Positions 1-11,532 of a DNA stretch of 64,000 nt are shown here, piece by piece. The stretch's first letter is position 1. Each line of letters starts with the position of its first letter. Where the stretch lies: NCBI GenBank assembly GCA_934047225.1, contig OW203988.1, positions 11,690,229 to 11,754,228 of the forward strand. Direction: 5' to 3'. Origin of the DNA: Ypsolopha sequella (Eukaryota > Arthropoda > Insecta > Lepidoptera > Ypsolophidae). The notes below the pieces were generated by a model. It ran no database searches. It was not told where the DNA came from and saw only the letters and a list, made by a program, of their open reading frames with translations. The translations under genes were made by a program, and so were the position numbers.

Positions 1-1150
1 GTTCAAAAACAGTTCGTCCTAAATGCCATCCATTTCCATAATAAGATTCGTAATAATTTTTTACAGCTGAAACTTTTCGAAAATTAAATTTATTTTGCTG
101 TTAACTTAATGTTGTCTCATTCATACACATAAGAAACCACATAATTTGGATTTGTCATTCCTAAAAAAATGCAAAAATTTTAGTACTGAAAATTGAGTTT
201 CCTTCAAATTCTCTATAGAAAACGGCAATTTCATAATATGTAAAGAACTGATATATTTGCTGGTTCCTTAAAAACGTTATTTCTACTTTGTTTCAGAGAA
301 AACTAGGTATACCTTTTACATAAAATTGATTTTAAGTCATAAACTCATAAATAAGACAGTGCAAACTAAAATGTCACACCACAGCTGGACCATCGGACTT
401 TATGATTATGACAGATGAGCTCATAACTCATTACTGTCTAGCAACAGAAACGTGTATCTCAGACACTGGTCTTGTCTTAGATATATGTCAAAGATACTTA
501 AAATTCAGAATATTAGTGAAAAACTCAACACTATTAAGCCCATAAGATTCAGTTCAGAGCAGGACAGCTATTCTGGCATTATTTTTCACTCGCAATATCA
601 ATCATTCGAGTTTTGTCTATGGCGTGATAAATACCATGCCATATAAAGTGGAGTAAGTAGACCTTGTCTTTAGGAATACATACTTTTTTCGTTCAATTCG
701 ATACATTTTTACAAACTGTTTTAAAATCACACGAAATCTGCATTTGCAATGTTTCTGCACGCGCCAAAATACCCGTGGTGATCCATTTGTTTTGCACGAC
801 GTACACTTTTATGACAATATAGTGAAGCTACCACAAATCATAATAATATCGACCTCAATAGAAATTATCGGCAGATATTAAAAAAAAACAAACCATTAAA
901 TAAAAATCAAACACTTGCTTGTCGATACGACTGATTGCTTAACATGGATATTTATTAACACCTCAAAGGCGAAATACCCAAACACTATCAACATGCGCCC
1001 GCGCATAGAATTAGCTATTCGCGCACCTCATTGCAACACCTTAACGACACCAAACACTCCACGAAGGTCGAACATTTAATATAAATCTTGAGTAACACGA
1101 CCACATTAGGAAAACTTGACACTTGACCCTATCAGGTGGTACTTGGGAAT
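1..1150. other. AT-rich intergenic or intronic stretch
   Basis: No coding region, RNA gene or clear repeat is visible. If the candidate minus-strand first exon at 1157-1171 is real, this stretch would be its first intron. No downstream exon with a convincing acceptor and open frame could be found here. Confidence 0.5.
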
Positions 1151-1156
1151 AATTAC

Positions 1157-1171
1157 CAGTGGAAGCAGCAT
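1157..1171 (-). CDS. Candidate first coding exon (5 codons) of a gene running left out of the window
   Basis: On the minus strand, the context CACC-ATG is followed by five codons (M-L-L-P-L) and then a plausible donor GTAATT, giving a phase-0 intron. A TATA-like box (1235-1244) lies about 65 bases upstream of the ATG. The same layout, a TATA box, a short leader and a tiny first coding exon in phase 0, is seen in the cuticular protein genes at 55.1 and 63.4 kb. No second exon was found in the remaining 1.15 kb, so the rest would have to lie beyond the left edge. The hydrophobic start would suit a signal peptide. The product is unknown, and chance similarity remains possible. Confidence 0.3.
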
Positions 1172-1234
1172 GGTGAAAAGAACTGTTGACTTCCTGACTG
1201 AGAGGTTTGAGTGTGCCGGTGTTTCGCAAGTCCT

Positions 1235-1244
1235 CCTTTATATA
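1235..1244 (-). promoter_or_regulatory. Candidate TATA box
   Basis: The minus strand reads TATATAAAGG in a locally GC-richer segment (about 1180-1340). It sits upstream of the candidate mini-exon at 1157-1171. The match to a TATA box is good, but no gene body is confirmed. Confidence 0.35.
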
Positions 1245-3281
1245 GAGAGTGACAAAACAGTCGGAGGGACGCGCCGGTCTGCCGGCGTGGACCTCACCGT
1301 TGTTCCAACTGAGATCACTCGTGCTAACCATTACCTGATCGACATATGAATGGATGAGGATTTCCACTGACGCCATGTCTCGATCACTGCCTATTAAGGA
1401 TGCGCCTTTATGGCTATTTGTAATGATGCTAAATTATTGCGATAACAATCTGGTTACTATCAACAAAATTGCTGCTAACCCACTTTTAGGATACCTATCA
1501 TGGCGATACGGACGACAAGTTGAACAACGGATTTTACTTCGATCGTACCTACATATTTATGCCGGTGGCGAGTTAGTTCATGCATCACCTACAAAAATCA
1601 CGGAACTATTATAAATCACAATAGTTCATTACTTCTTCATTGCATATCTTCGTCCTGATTCAAAGTTGTACTAGACTTTTTCATGCAGGTTTGTTTTCAT
1701 ATTGTCTCTACCAGACCAAGTACATCACTACCTAGCTACCTACATATTTGTCGGTGTTTTATAATAAAGTAATGAAAAATATAAATGATTTTCCAATACT
1801 TTATTCAATCCTTTTAAGGTAAAGAAAGTAAAAATCCCCAAAATATTATATTTATAGGTATTATTATGTGGTCGTGTGATGTTGGATTATTGATATACGT
1901 TAATGCACATTAGCAGGCGATTTGCGTACGTTTTATGGCACTCGACCTGTTGCTTTTACACAATAAACGATATGTTGCCACATATCCGGATTTTGTCGAG
2001 GAAACTGAATCGTGCTTGACCCACCATGGAACATTGTCATACTATGTGTCTTCGTGAATAACTCAAATGTAACGTCAACTTTTAAATGTATCAGAAAGTA
2101 GTTTTTACTAGAAAAAGTTCCAGAGTTGGTCACAATTCAGTTACTATGAAAAAGTTCCTGAGTGGGTCCCAATTCAGTTACTTTCTATCTAATTCATATT
2201 CAGACATTTATCTTGTTTTTTTTTTGGTCACCATAACTGGTTTTTCAGGCGACGTAAATACGTAAATACGCAACCACTTCGAGCAGCTAGACCGACATAT
2301 TTGGCATCAGATACATCGTGAGAGGTGCCCTTTGTTATGTGAACGAAGCTTCAGCAAATTAGGATATCATCACTAGATTTGTTGTGATCTCCTATGATGA
2401 TGTTGATCCACACCGACCGTTTTCGGTGATGGTGACCACCTTGACTCCTAGAAGGCTGCCAGCCAACCGTCCCGCATTAGGGAGGGCAGTCCCGCATGCG
2501 TCTTTTTTGTTCCCCTTATATAAATCATCCCACATTGTCCTACGAACATCAAATTTGTCTTCCAATATCCCTCATTTAATTAAAGCCGCGAAAGGTAATA
2601 TTTAAGTAAAAGTCTTGCTGATTAAAAACAGTACAACTGTAAGGCGTCCATATAATGATTAACTTACTTTTAAATGAGCCGGGTTACACGAGTGAGTGTT
2701 GACATAAGGTGCGAGTGACAAGAACGAATGTAGGCATACATAGAAAAGGTGCGAAAGGGAGGCTTACTTTTAGAATACAATGTGAGTGCAGACAGCCAGT
2801 ACTTCTCATGCAGTCACTGAATTTTTTCGTTATCAAAAATAAAGCGACAAGTGGCTGAACTGGTGAAATCGGAGGGACTGTGAGCCTTTTATACAGTTTG
2901 TCATAAGCAGAGTTTCAACTCGATTGGATGTAACATCAAAACTTATTAAAAAATCCTTCGGAAACAATTTTCGTGTGGCAATTATGAAATTTGGCAGCCT
3001 TATCCTAGACGGCACTGGTGCACCCGAGAATGGCTAATGTAGCCGATCCTTGTGATTTATTCGTCCAAGAGCCGATCATCTTAGTAAATCCCCGTGCAAC
3101 GTGACCTAATAATTTAGGTTGTCCTACATTTTTCTATTGTGGCCAGGTAGAATTCTACATTTTACTTGTGCTTCAATTTATTTTGGTTTTCTTTTTCGTT
3201 TATTAAGTTTCTTTAGGAAATGATTATTGCAAAACGGCTCACCTAAATAAGAATTTTTGATCGGGATAGCAGACCAGCCCC
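1245..3281. other. Intergenic, no supported gene
   Basis: Several short open frames occur but none has splice signals, composition or motifs that support coding. A TATA-like string (near 2516) and a possible donor (near 2596) are present in a modestly GC-rich block at 2400-2500. They are not enough to call a gene. Confidence 0.4.
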
Positions 3282-3503
3282 CCTATTCTGTATCTTTAGT
3301 TGCCAACTGAACGAGGTGCCTATCATCAAAAACATAGATAAAAACTGAAATTTCAAAATTGCCTTTAGTGGGTATTGAACTATTAACAATCTGTGTCGTC
3401 ACTTGAAGTACGAAAATATCCTTAGGACATCGGAATTCGATAGTATATCTATGTTTTTGATGATAGACACCCAGTCCAGAAGGCAACTAGAGATACATAA
3501 TAG
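3282..3503. mobile_element. Palindromic MITE, about 220 bp
   Basis: The two ends are inverted copies over roughly 55 bases: cctattctgtatctttagtt at the left is mirrored by ggcaactagagatacataat at the right, and atcatcaaaaacatagata is mirrored by tatctatgtttttgatgat. It has no coding capacity. The string just to the left (aaaacggctcacctaaata, near 3232) resembles the arm of the palindrome at 21193-21352. Confidence 0.65.
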
Positions 3504-3936
3504 GCCCGCAGTTCTTGACGAAAGTTGTGGTTTCGAATAAATGTTACCAGTACCTTTACAAGACCTTTAGAAACGTTTAATAGCGGTTTATTTGATTGAA
3601 TCATCGAAGATTTTGCGTTTTTTTGTGGGGTTATGGCAAACAGATGACGAGGTTTTCACTATTTTACCGGACCCTAAATCATCTAACAGTAAAACGTCAA
3701 TGTATTCCGACAGGCTTTGAAATTTGAGGAAAATATATTATAAATTCACAAGCAGTTATTAAGTTATTTATTACTAAATATTATTTTGTCACCATTTACC
3801 GTTCAATTATTTGCATTATCTAAGTTATGTAGAATGGATGTATAATGAATTTATTGGAATAAAACATAAATTTTATTTTGGTCGAAGTGTTCGATATAAA
3901 AAGGAAAATAGTAACTTTACTACTGTTTTATTTAAT
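3504..3936. other. AT-rich intergenic stretch
   Basis: I see no gene or recognisable repeat here. Confidence 0.4.
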
Positions 3937-4458
3937 TCTTTTCAATGCAAGTAAAGGCCCACTTTTTATGCATCAACACCGAACAGAAAGTCGATTATTT
4001 TGCCCCAGGGCTTTATTATTATTATTATTTCATTTATTTACGAGAAGTTGGCTAACCTGCATCCTTTCCTGTGTACCATCAATGTTATACCTTTTTTTCC
4101 ACTGTTTAACGGCTCTGGATACAGTCCTTTTGAGCCAATCATAATTTAAAGTTCATAAGATTATATTTTAAATTATTATAATTACATAGGAAAACAGTTA
4201 AATAAAATTTTAGTGAGATATATTTAACTGTTTTCCTATGTAATTATAATAATTTAAAAGACTAAGGGTCAATTTTCAATATTTATTTATAAGATTATAT
4301 TTGTTTTATTTCCTCACACTATGCATTGAAAAACTAAGTATGATACACGGGCGTAAGAGCAATAAATTACTCGGTTACGTTTAAAACACTCGCTACGCTG
4401 GTGTTTTAAATCGTCCTCGTAATTTATTTCTTTTACGCCCTTATAGCATAAACTACTA
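3937..4458 (+). repeat. Dispersed repeat family A, copy 1, with a nested insertion
   Basis: This shares sequence with 9826-10200, 12195-12545 and 24378-24775, including ttcaatgcaagt, cgattattttgcccy, tttaacggctctggatacag and the stretch around ttcctcacactatgcattg. Near its right end it contains its own inverted repeat (gggcgtaagagcaataaatt against gtaatttatttcttttacgc). This copy is interrupted by a small element at about 4169-4288. Family A has no coding capacity and is best read as a non-autonomous mobile repeat of unassigned class. Confidence 0.75.
4167..4258. mobile_element. Nested mini-palindrome with 37-bp perfect arms
   Basis: Arms 4167-4203 and 4222-4258 are perfect inverted copies of 37 bp around an 18-base centre. 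A 14-bp direct repeat (ataagattatattt) occurs at 4155-4168 and 4289-4302, and other family A copies carry it once, so it behaves as a target duplication around the insertion. Part of the central sequence (cagttaaataaaa, tttagtga) recurs near 62695. Confidence 0.7.
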
Positions 4459-5320
4459 TTATCTACGCCAACACTCTCATAAGCTCATTACAACATCAAC
4501 AACAGTTTTATAAGTAACATTGTTTGTCCGATGTTTATAACCGTATCATAAATACAGGGTGTGAAAGCAAAGGCAAGAATCCTTTAAAGATATGTTAGTA
4601 TGACTCCATACAGCATTAAAAAAAAACGCGGCAACATTACACGATTTGTTAAACTTAAAATACACTAATTTCGTGAACACCCTCGCTGGTTGTTGACCTC
4701 TGATAGCGTCAGTAGTACAGAACATAATTACTCAATGTGATCGGTCGAGACCGCGCTAACTGCGTTGATAAGAGTGCGTAGGCGTAGCAATAACTTAAAA
4801 AATAATTTTGGTGAAAATTTTGCATACATATATTATAACACCGCGATTCTGCGCAATTTATTTTAAAACCGCGATCTGCGACCATATTTCGTTCTTTTGC
4901 TTTGAGCTAGGCAATGGTACCTCTGCCATGCAGCCTAGTATGCTCCCATAGAACACTGCAAACAATTTACGGATAAACCAACGTTTTCTCTTCCTCATTT
5001 TTAAATATACTTAAATCGGTACCCTATAATATTATGACATCATGGCACTACCCTCAACAACTTCCCCATTACCAAAGGTAAGCTGGTAGTGAATACTAAA
5101 TAGTATTAAGCTCTAGGCAAACGAAACGCAACGAACTGTACGAAATTTTTATCTTGTGCAATAAAGAATTTTATTATTACAATAATTATTTTTCGTAAAA
5201 AAAGTATTTGAATAATGTAATTTGAAGACGATATTTTTGATGGTCGTAGATAAAGTATTGTGTCCAAATCGACATAATTAGGCATTTGGACACTCGTGTA
5301 GATAACCATAAACGAATGAG
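4459..5320. repeat. Diverged dispersed repeat, related to 56905-57440
   Basis: Collinear blocks are shared with the later interval: acagttttataagta plus gtttgtccgat; accgcgattctgcgc; gatggtcgtagataaagta; and gggacactcgtg or ggacactcgtg. Between blocks the two copies differ in length. The class is unknown and the limits are approximate. Confidence 0.45.
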
Positions 5321-6177
5321 TTCGTCTCCTACATGAAGATTTATTTTTAAATTATTTCATGTTAAAATAACTTTTTCGCTATCTCAAAAAATTACGAAGT
5401 TATTGGCATTCGAAGTAAACTTAATGGCATGTATCGTGACGTCCTCTGATACGATGTCACACTTACTAACTCACATTGTCCTAACTTCAGTAATAATAGG
5501 AATTTTTCAAAAATTCAAAATATTTTGTGCTTTGGTTAATAAACTAATTAATGAAGTTGCCATGAACTTCACTACAGAAGACGAGGTCATTGCCATTGAA
5601 ATAAAAAATAAAATATTATAATAATAATTAGAATTGACCTTCGGACGACTTCGCCATTTTCTAAATTGTGACACTTTCCTAACTCGTCTTATTTTTAACG
5701 CGGTTTTTTCTTAGTATGTCTCTTCCTTAAATTTGACACTTTCCTAAATCGTCTCATTTTGTAACGCGTTATACTAGCTTTGGGTAGTTATTAGTTCTTT
5801 TGAAATAAACCATCAAAACTTAACTTGACCATGACCAGGAGGTTTCTTTGAAAATCTAGTTAACGACGTAACCTTTGTTCTATTTACAAAACTATCAGTT
5901 TCAGTTACTCCTAGAACACAGCTGTATACACTGAAAACTGTATTCAAATCCTTTTGAGTAGTTTTCATTTGAATTGGAAGTATAAAGACAGAGAAAATTG
6001 TTATATATTTACATTTAAATACAATTTAAATATAATTCTCTTGTATTCTCCTAGTTATGGACATGTTTATTATAGATAAGAAATAGTGAAACTGTCTATG
6101 TAAAATCAACTTTTTTGAATTTCTTGCTGCCACCAAATAATAGTATTCCATGATATTGGTATGGAATTATATTCACA
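5321..6177. other. Intergenic stretch, no gene recognised
   Basis: It contains two local copies of a motif (gacactttcctaa) near 5670 and 5735 but nothing codes convincingly. Confidence 0.4.
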
Positions 6178-6610
6178 CCAACATACATACATATACTCAA
6201 CCCTGTCTCCCAGAGGGGTAGGCAGAGACAACAGATTTCCATCTGCTACGATCCAGACACCCCTCTTTTGCCTCTTCCACATCCTATAATCTAGTCATAC
6301 AAGCTCTTCTATTCCGGGTACTTTTGACATTGCCTTTCTTCAGTATGTCGCCAAGTTGGTCAGCACGTCCTTCTAGGGCGGCCTAGTCGAGCTGTATCTC
6401 CAACTTGCGCCTTATTCGTCACTCTACTTTCTTTCAGCCTCTCTACATGTCAAAACCATCCAAGCATTCCTTTTTCCATTCTAGTGACTAAATATTCTTT
6501 CAGGCCGCAACGATCCCGTGTGTAGATATTTTTCACTCTGTCATTTAATGTTAAGCCACACATACTTCGTAAAGTACGCATTTCCACTGCATTAACACCG
6601 AGTAAGTAAC
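6178..6610 (-). mobile_element. Non-LTR retrotransposon fragment, C-terminal end of ORF2
   Basis: In minus-strand translation, with frame breaks, I can read motifs such as VNAVEMRTLRSMCGLT, DRVKN, RCGLKE and RPRR, which are characteristic of the extreme C-terminus of a LINE reverse-transcriptase ORF widespread in Lepidoptera. The frame is broken by stops and shifts, so this is a dead 3' fragment. Related fragments occur at 42957-43095 and 46139-46470. Confidence 0.75.
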
Positions 6611-7380
6611 ATTATGAACTTTTTAAAATACGGAAAGCACTTTAGACTCCTTAGATATCAGAACATGTTGAGTTAAAGGAGAAAGGATAATCTGTATATT
6701 AGAGTGGCACCAACCAGTTTTAGATATCAGATAAATTACGAGAACGCTTCGTATGGTGCGGCATTACGTGTCGATAATTGAAGATAACATTCGGCCGACG
6801 ACGCGCCGTGATGCAGTAGCAATACTTTTAAATCAGGATTACTTAATAAATTTCAATTAATCGAGGGAATTTAATGAAAGAGTTCTTTGATAATGAAGTG
6901 GTCAAGTACGAGTACAAATTATGTTTATCCCTTAAATGCATGAATTTTTCTTTTCAAATGAAACTGAGATACATATATGATAGAAAATTGGTTAAATGAT
7001 AATGTGAGAAAAAAAAATGTTTTTCTTTAGGGGTAAAATCGAATACAATAAGAAAACCATGATTTTCTTCATATTTGTATAGAAAATGTTATTATTCTTT
7101 TTCGATATTTTGTTTTCTTCATCGGTTAAAAAAGTAATTTGACACGAGTTTACCAAAAACTGTATTTTTAAAAACAAAAAAATTAAAGATATGATTTTTT
7201 TTAACAGTCACTTATTTTCAATTTTGGACTATTTTATCTGCAAATACTACAGAAATATATGTTTATGTAAAAAAAAACAAATAAAACAAAATTGTGTTCT
7301 TTTTCATTCCGTTTAATTTCATGCAATAGTCCTTCAGAAAGGTGCCACAGTAACAAAAATTTTAAAATTTAATATATATA
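6611..7380. other. AT-rich intergenic stretch
   Basis: No gene or clear repeat is seen. Confidence 0.4.
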
Positions 7381-8237
7381 CAGGATGGAAAAAATTTAAG
7401 GGCCCTGGGGGGGAGTTACCTTAAATCCTTTAGTTAGCTTATTTTACTGAAAGGAAACATTCCTTTATTTTTTAAAGAAACAAAACTGCATTCAAAGATC
7501 TTCTAAAATTCGCTTGTCTCACCCGGAAATCGAACCAACTAAAAATAAAAAAAAACCCTAGCTACTTTATTATACGAATCGGTAGGATTATTGTTCAGGA
7601 TAAAATTTGTCTAATAAACATTTGACACTCATCTGTTGTACGAGATACCCATGAAATTGAATGTTTATTACAAGTTCTTTATTAACGATACCTAGTACTT
7701 TTCACTTGTAACAAGTAAATGACACATTATAATTTTCTTATCTCTCTAACATCCAAAGACATCATATGAAGTAAAAGCTTGCTAATTTGAAATTCGAACG
7801 ATAACTTTCAAAATGTTTAAAACCGATAAAAGTATTCGTTCCAATTTCAAATTTTGTTTTGTTTTGCTTTAACTTATTTCTTTTCTCTTCTTAATATCCG
7901 TCTTCGTTAAAAAATGTTTCATGTTTATGTGTTCTTCGTATTGATGATAAAATAAAATTAATATTAGTTTTCACTTTTTTTTATTTCAAAGACCAAATGT
8001 TTATTAGACAAATTTTATTCTGAACAATAATCCTACCGATTCGTATAATAAAGTAGCTAGGGTTTTTTTTTATTTTTAGTTGGTTCGATTTCCGGGTGAG
8101 ACAAGCGAATTTTAGAAGATCTTTGAATGCAGTTTTGTTTCTTTAAAAAATAAAGGAATGTTTCCTTTTAGTAAAATAAGCTAACTAAAGGATTTAAGGT
8201 AGTTCCGAACCAGGGCCCTTAATTTTTTTCCACCTGT
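7381..8237. mobile_element. Foldback element with 244-bp inverted arms
   Basis: The left arm (7381-7624) and right arm (7994-8237) are nearly perfect inverted copies, with only a few differences near the outer ends. They flank a 369-base AT-rich centre with no coding frame. The outer ends read caggatggaa and, on the other side, its complement-like ccacctg. Equal arm lengths argue for a single unit. It is likely a non-autonomous DNA transposon or foldback element. No target duplication was identified with confidence. Confidence 0.8.
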
Positions 8238-8397
8238 ATAATATATTCGTTATTACTTAAATGGTTTTGTTTTTTTAATTTCAAATCAATTATTTTTCGT
8301 GTTCACATAATTAATCGAATGAATCGAATGGACGCTACTAAAACCATGAGCAAATTACTTTGTAGTGCTATGTATTTAACGGGATACCTGACCGCTA

Positions 8398-8935
8398 GAA
8401 CATCAACAACACCGGGTTTTCAAGGGTTCATCGGAAGAAACTAGGTATCTCCTCATATTGACGAAAATATATTTGATTTATCGATCTTTTATCTAGGGAT
8501 TCCATCCATAAACAATGTATTAAGATTTATACTTTTGTCAAAAAAAAAATGTTTCGCACCCTCTTATTTTTGATTTTCAAACATTTGTTTCAAAAACGCC
8601 GTTCAACTTATTTTTTTTTATAAAATAGGCAATAGAAATATGAAGGGATTTTACCTAAATCCAATATTTTTTCCCTACAGAATATTTTAGTATTAGCTAA
8701 AAACACATCAATTTGTTGTTTCGCTGCGTGATCACTAGTATTACGCGACCAAGGAAAAGAGGCCACAGAGCCAACATATATACGCCATACATACGCCTCT
8801 ATGAAAAGCAAATTATACATACGCCTCTATGAAAACATACATACATACACATACACAACATACATACGCCTCTATGAAAAGCAAATTAGACTTATTGTGC
8901 TGGACGGGTAATAAAAAAAGTAGCTAGGGTATGCC
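8398..8935 (-). repeat. Dispersed repeat family C, copy 1
   Basis: This is similar to 10822-11306, 17482-17950 and the split copy at 43450-44620. Shared landmarks are atcgatcttttatctaggga, ttgtttcgctgcgtgatcac, gaggccayagagccaacata and ttgtgctggacgggta. Short direct repeats of tacatacgcctctatgaaaa (near 8780, 8820 and 8860) expand its right part. It does not code. Confidence 0.7.
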
Positions 8936-8950
8936 ATCCTCATAATTTTG

Positions 8951-9190
8951 CAAATTTGAAGCGCTGTAGCACTAATGCGCAGCGACATAAGACCTTAAGT
9001 GACAGACTTCACCGATTTGTATTGATCTAAACTTTAATCTCTATTGAAATGAAACATGATTAAGAACCTCCTTTTTTACAAATTTGAAGCTCTGTATCGC
9101 AAAAACGCCGCGACTTTAACACCTTAATTGACTGGACCAAATCGATTTGTATTGATCTAAACTTTTATACCCATTGATATGAAACATCAG
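8951..9190. repeat. Two-copy tandem repeat, 128-bp period
   Basis: Unit one starts at 8951 and unit two at 9079. Both run from aaatttgaagc through cgatttgtattgatctaaac to gatatgaaacat or gaaatgaaacat. The copies are clearly diverged, so this is an old duplication. Confidence 0.6.
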
Positions 9191-9245
9191 CAAGTGACGC
9201 AGAAATGTTGCTGGCTGGCTTTAATACAGGCATGAGTTGGCATGT

Positions 9246-9624
9246 TAAGGCTAGCGTCCACAGTTCGGCATCGGACGCATCGTACGCAACGGATTATGGT
9301 TTGCCTTGTATAGAAACTCATACAACAGCGTCCACTGGATCGGCATTCCGTATGACGTCATCGGCAATGCTGACGCCGTTGCTCTTAGAGGCATATTTTG
9401 CGATGCGTGCCGGTGACGTTATACGAAATGCCGACCCAGTGGACGCACCTCGCGCTCGCTCCGCACTTACGATCACTATGAAAATCCGAACGAAGTGGCA
9501 TTCGATTGCTAGTACTTGCATTGGCAAATCCGATCGCTGCCGATACAGTGGACGCACTATGCAAAATTAATCCGTTTGATGCGATCCGTCCGCTGCGTGC
9601 GATGCGGAACTGTGGACGCTTACC
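9246..9624. mobile_element. GC-rich nested palindromic MITE
   Basis: The outer ends are inverted copies (ctagcgtccacagttcggca against its mirrored form ending gaactgtggacgcttacc). Inside is a second inverted repeat at 9328-9446 (gcgtccactggatcggcatt against gccgacccagtggacgc). The element is markedly richer in GC and CpG than its AT-rich surroundings. Open frames on both strands inside it are by-products of the palindrome. Confidence 0.7.
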
Positions 9625-9825
9625 TTATATAGGTACATAGCCTTGAAATTTGATCCATCATCTTGTTCTTCTGTAACATTATTCTTTAATAGCCATAATG
9701 AGAATAATATTTATTTATTTTATTTTATGTAGTTTGTAATATAAGTAGGTATGGTGGAGGTAATTACCAACGTCATTAGATGACGCAGTAGATGCTTCCA
9801 AACAGTCTGTACATAGGACTTTACG

Positions 9826-10200
9826 AGATTATTATAGTAATTTATGCTACAAGGGCGAAAAGGAATAAATTCGAGTGTTTTAAACGTAACCGAGTAATTT
9901 ATTGCTCTTACGCCCGTGTATCATACTACGTTTTTCAATGCATAGTGTGAGGAAATAAAATAAATATAATCTTGTGAACTTTAAATTATGATTGGCTCAA
10001 AAAGACTGTATCCAGAGCCGTTAAACAGTAGAAAAAAAGTATAACATTTATGGTACACATGAAAGGCTGCAGGTTAGCCAACCATTGTAAATAATTAAAA
10101 AAGCAATAATAATAATAAAGCTTTAGGGCAAAATAATCGACTTTCTGTTCGGTTTTGATGCCTATAAAAAGTGGGCCTTTACGAGCACTTGCATTGAAAA
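9826..10200 (-). repeat. Dispersed repeat family A, copy 2
   Basis: This is an inverted relative of 3937-4458 without the nested insertion. The internal hairpin portion is partly lost on one side (aaggaataaattcgagtgtt is fused directly). Confidence 0.75.
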
Positions 10201-10477
10201 TGTATTTTGAGCTCGCTAGTCATCTTCCTTATCTTTTAGGTACGAGATTTTCATTCAACAACATCAAGAAAAAAAAAACGTTTTCTTGGTTACAAATAGA
10301 TCTTTTTAAACTGGTAGATACTTACTACCATAGTAACTTCGATTAGAAATATTTCTTTTCCTAAGGTAAGGTTAGGTGAAGACATAGGTCCAATAGGTGC
10401 CTAGTAGGGCCAGTTATTGTACCCTAATAAACATGTGAGATAATAATTTGCCTGGTTAAATTAAGCAGGCGTTTTGT

Positions 10478-10485
10478 CTCTACAG
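10478..10485. repeat. Target-site duplication, left copy (CTCTACAG)
   Basis: This 8-bp string abuts the left end of the hAT-like element and matches CTCTAAAG at 11676-11683 with one mismatch. Confidence 0.65.
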
Positions 10486-10821
10486 CAGCGGTTCCCAATT
10501 TGTTTCGGCTGTGGAACCCCAAATTATCGCCCTTGTTTTAGCGGAACCCCAAAAATGAAAGTAAAGACACAGTAGAGAAAATTAAAGAGCAAATTTGAAG
10601 AAACTAAAGAAATATTCCATGGAAATCAAATTTCATTTATACTATTTAGTTAACACCACGTTATCACCCAAATTTCAAACAATTGTCGGTAACGCTGAAT
10701 ATGATAAGGCTCGTCTTGCTCACTTGCGCTCGATTATGCACTCTCGCAGCAGAATCAGCTTTTTCCCAATGCCCACTTCACTCAAGATTCCAACTGGTGT
10801 TTTAGTGAGAATTAAGCCTGT

Positions 10822-11306
10822 ACCTGAGCCTAGAGCATGACCAACTCCAGTCTATCTAGGATTCGTTTGAAGAAATTCGGACTCTCCTTGTATTGAAAAA
10901 AATATATTTGGTTTATTAATCTTTTCTCTAGGGATGTTACGTATAAACAATGTACTAAGATTTATACTTTTGTCAAAAAAAAATGTTTTGCACCCTCTCT
11001 TTTTTTGGTTATCAAACGTTCGCTTCAAGAACGCGGTTAAGAGATCAACTTGATTTTTTTTTCATAAAATAGGTAATAGAAATATGAAGGTATATCACCT
11101 AAATTCAATATTTTTTTCCCTACAAAATTTTTCAGTATTAGCTAAAAACACACCAATTTGTTGTTTCGCTGCGTGATCACTAGTATTACGCGTTCAAGAA
11201 AAAGAGGCCAAAGAGCCAACATATAATCGCCTCTATGACAAGCAAATAAAGTCTTTGCCGTAGGACTTATTGTGCTGGATGGGTAATAAAAAAAGTTGCT
11301 AGGGTA
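10822..11306 (-). repeat. Dispersed repeat family C, copy 2, nested in the hAT-like element
   Basis: It carries the family C landmarks ttgtttcgctgcgtgatcac and gaggccaaagagccaacata. It sits entirely inside the hAT-like element. Confidence 0.7.
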
Positions 11307-11363
11307 TGCCATCTTCTTAACTCATAATATCGATCATATTCTCATGCTCCGACATGGTTTGAT

Positions 11364-11532
11364 CCGGGGCTCGACCGCGTAATTCTCATTTGTATCAACT
11401 TCAAGCAAATGCATGCGAAATTCAACGCGTGCAAAAGAGATGGCATGTTAGGCGGGCGTCGTCGCACGCACGCCAAATTTCAATCTCAAGTTGATGGTGA
11501 TATAAATGAGAATTGCGCGGTAGACCCACCGG
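11364..11532. mobile_element. 169-bp MITE (family S), copy 1
   Basis: The inverted ends are ccggggctcgaccgcgtaat and its mirrored partner ending attgcgcggtagacccaccg. The body is shared with 26671-26834 (tggcatgttag, cgcacgccaaatttcaatct). It is nested in the hAT-like element. Confidence 0.75.

Noticed and set aside
9205..9570. Long open frames on both strands (121 and 79 codons)
   Set aside because: They lie within a GC-rich palindromic MITE; open frames on both strands are expected from its symmetry and show no domain.
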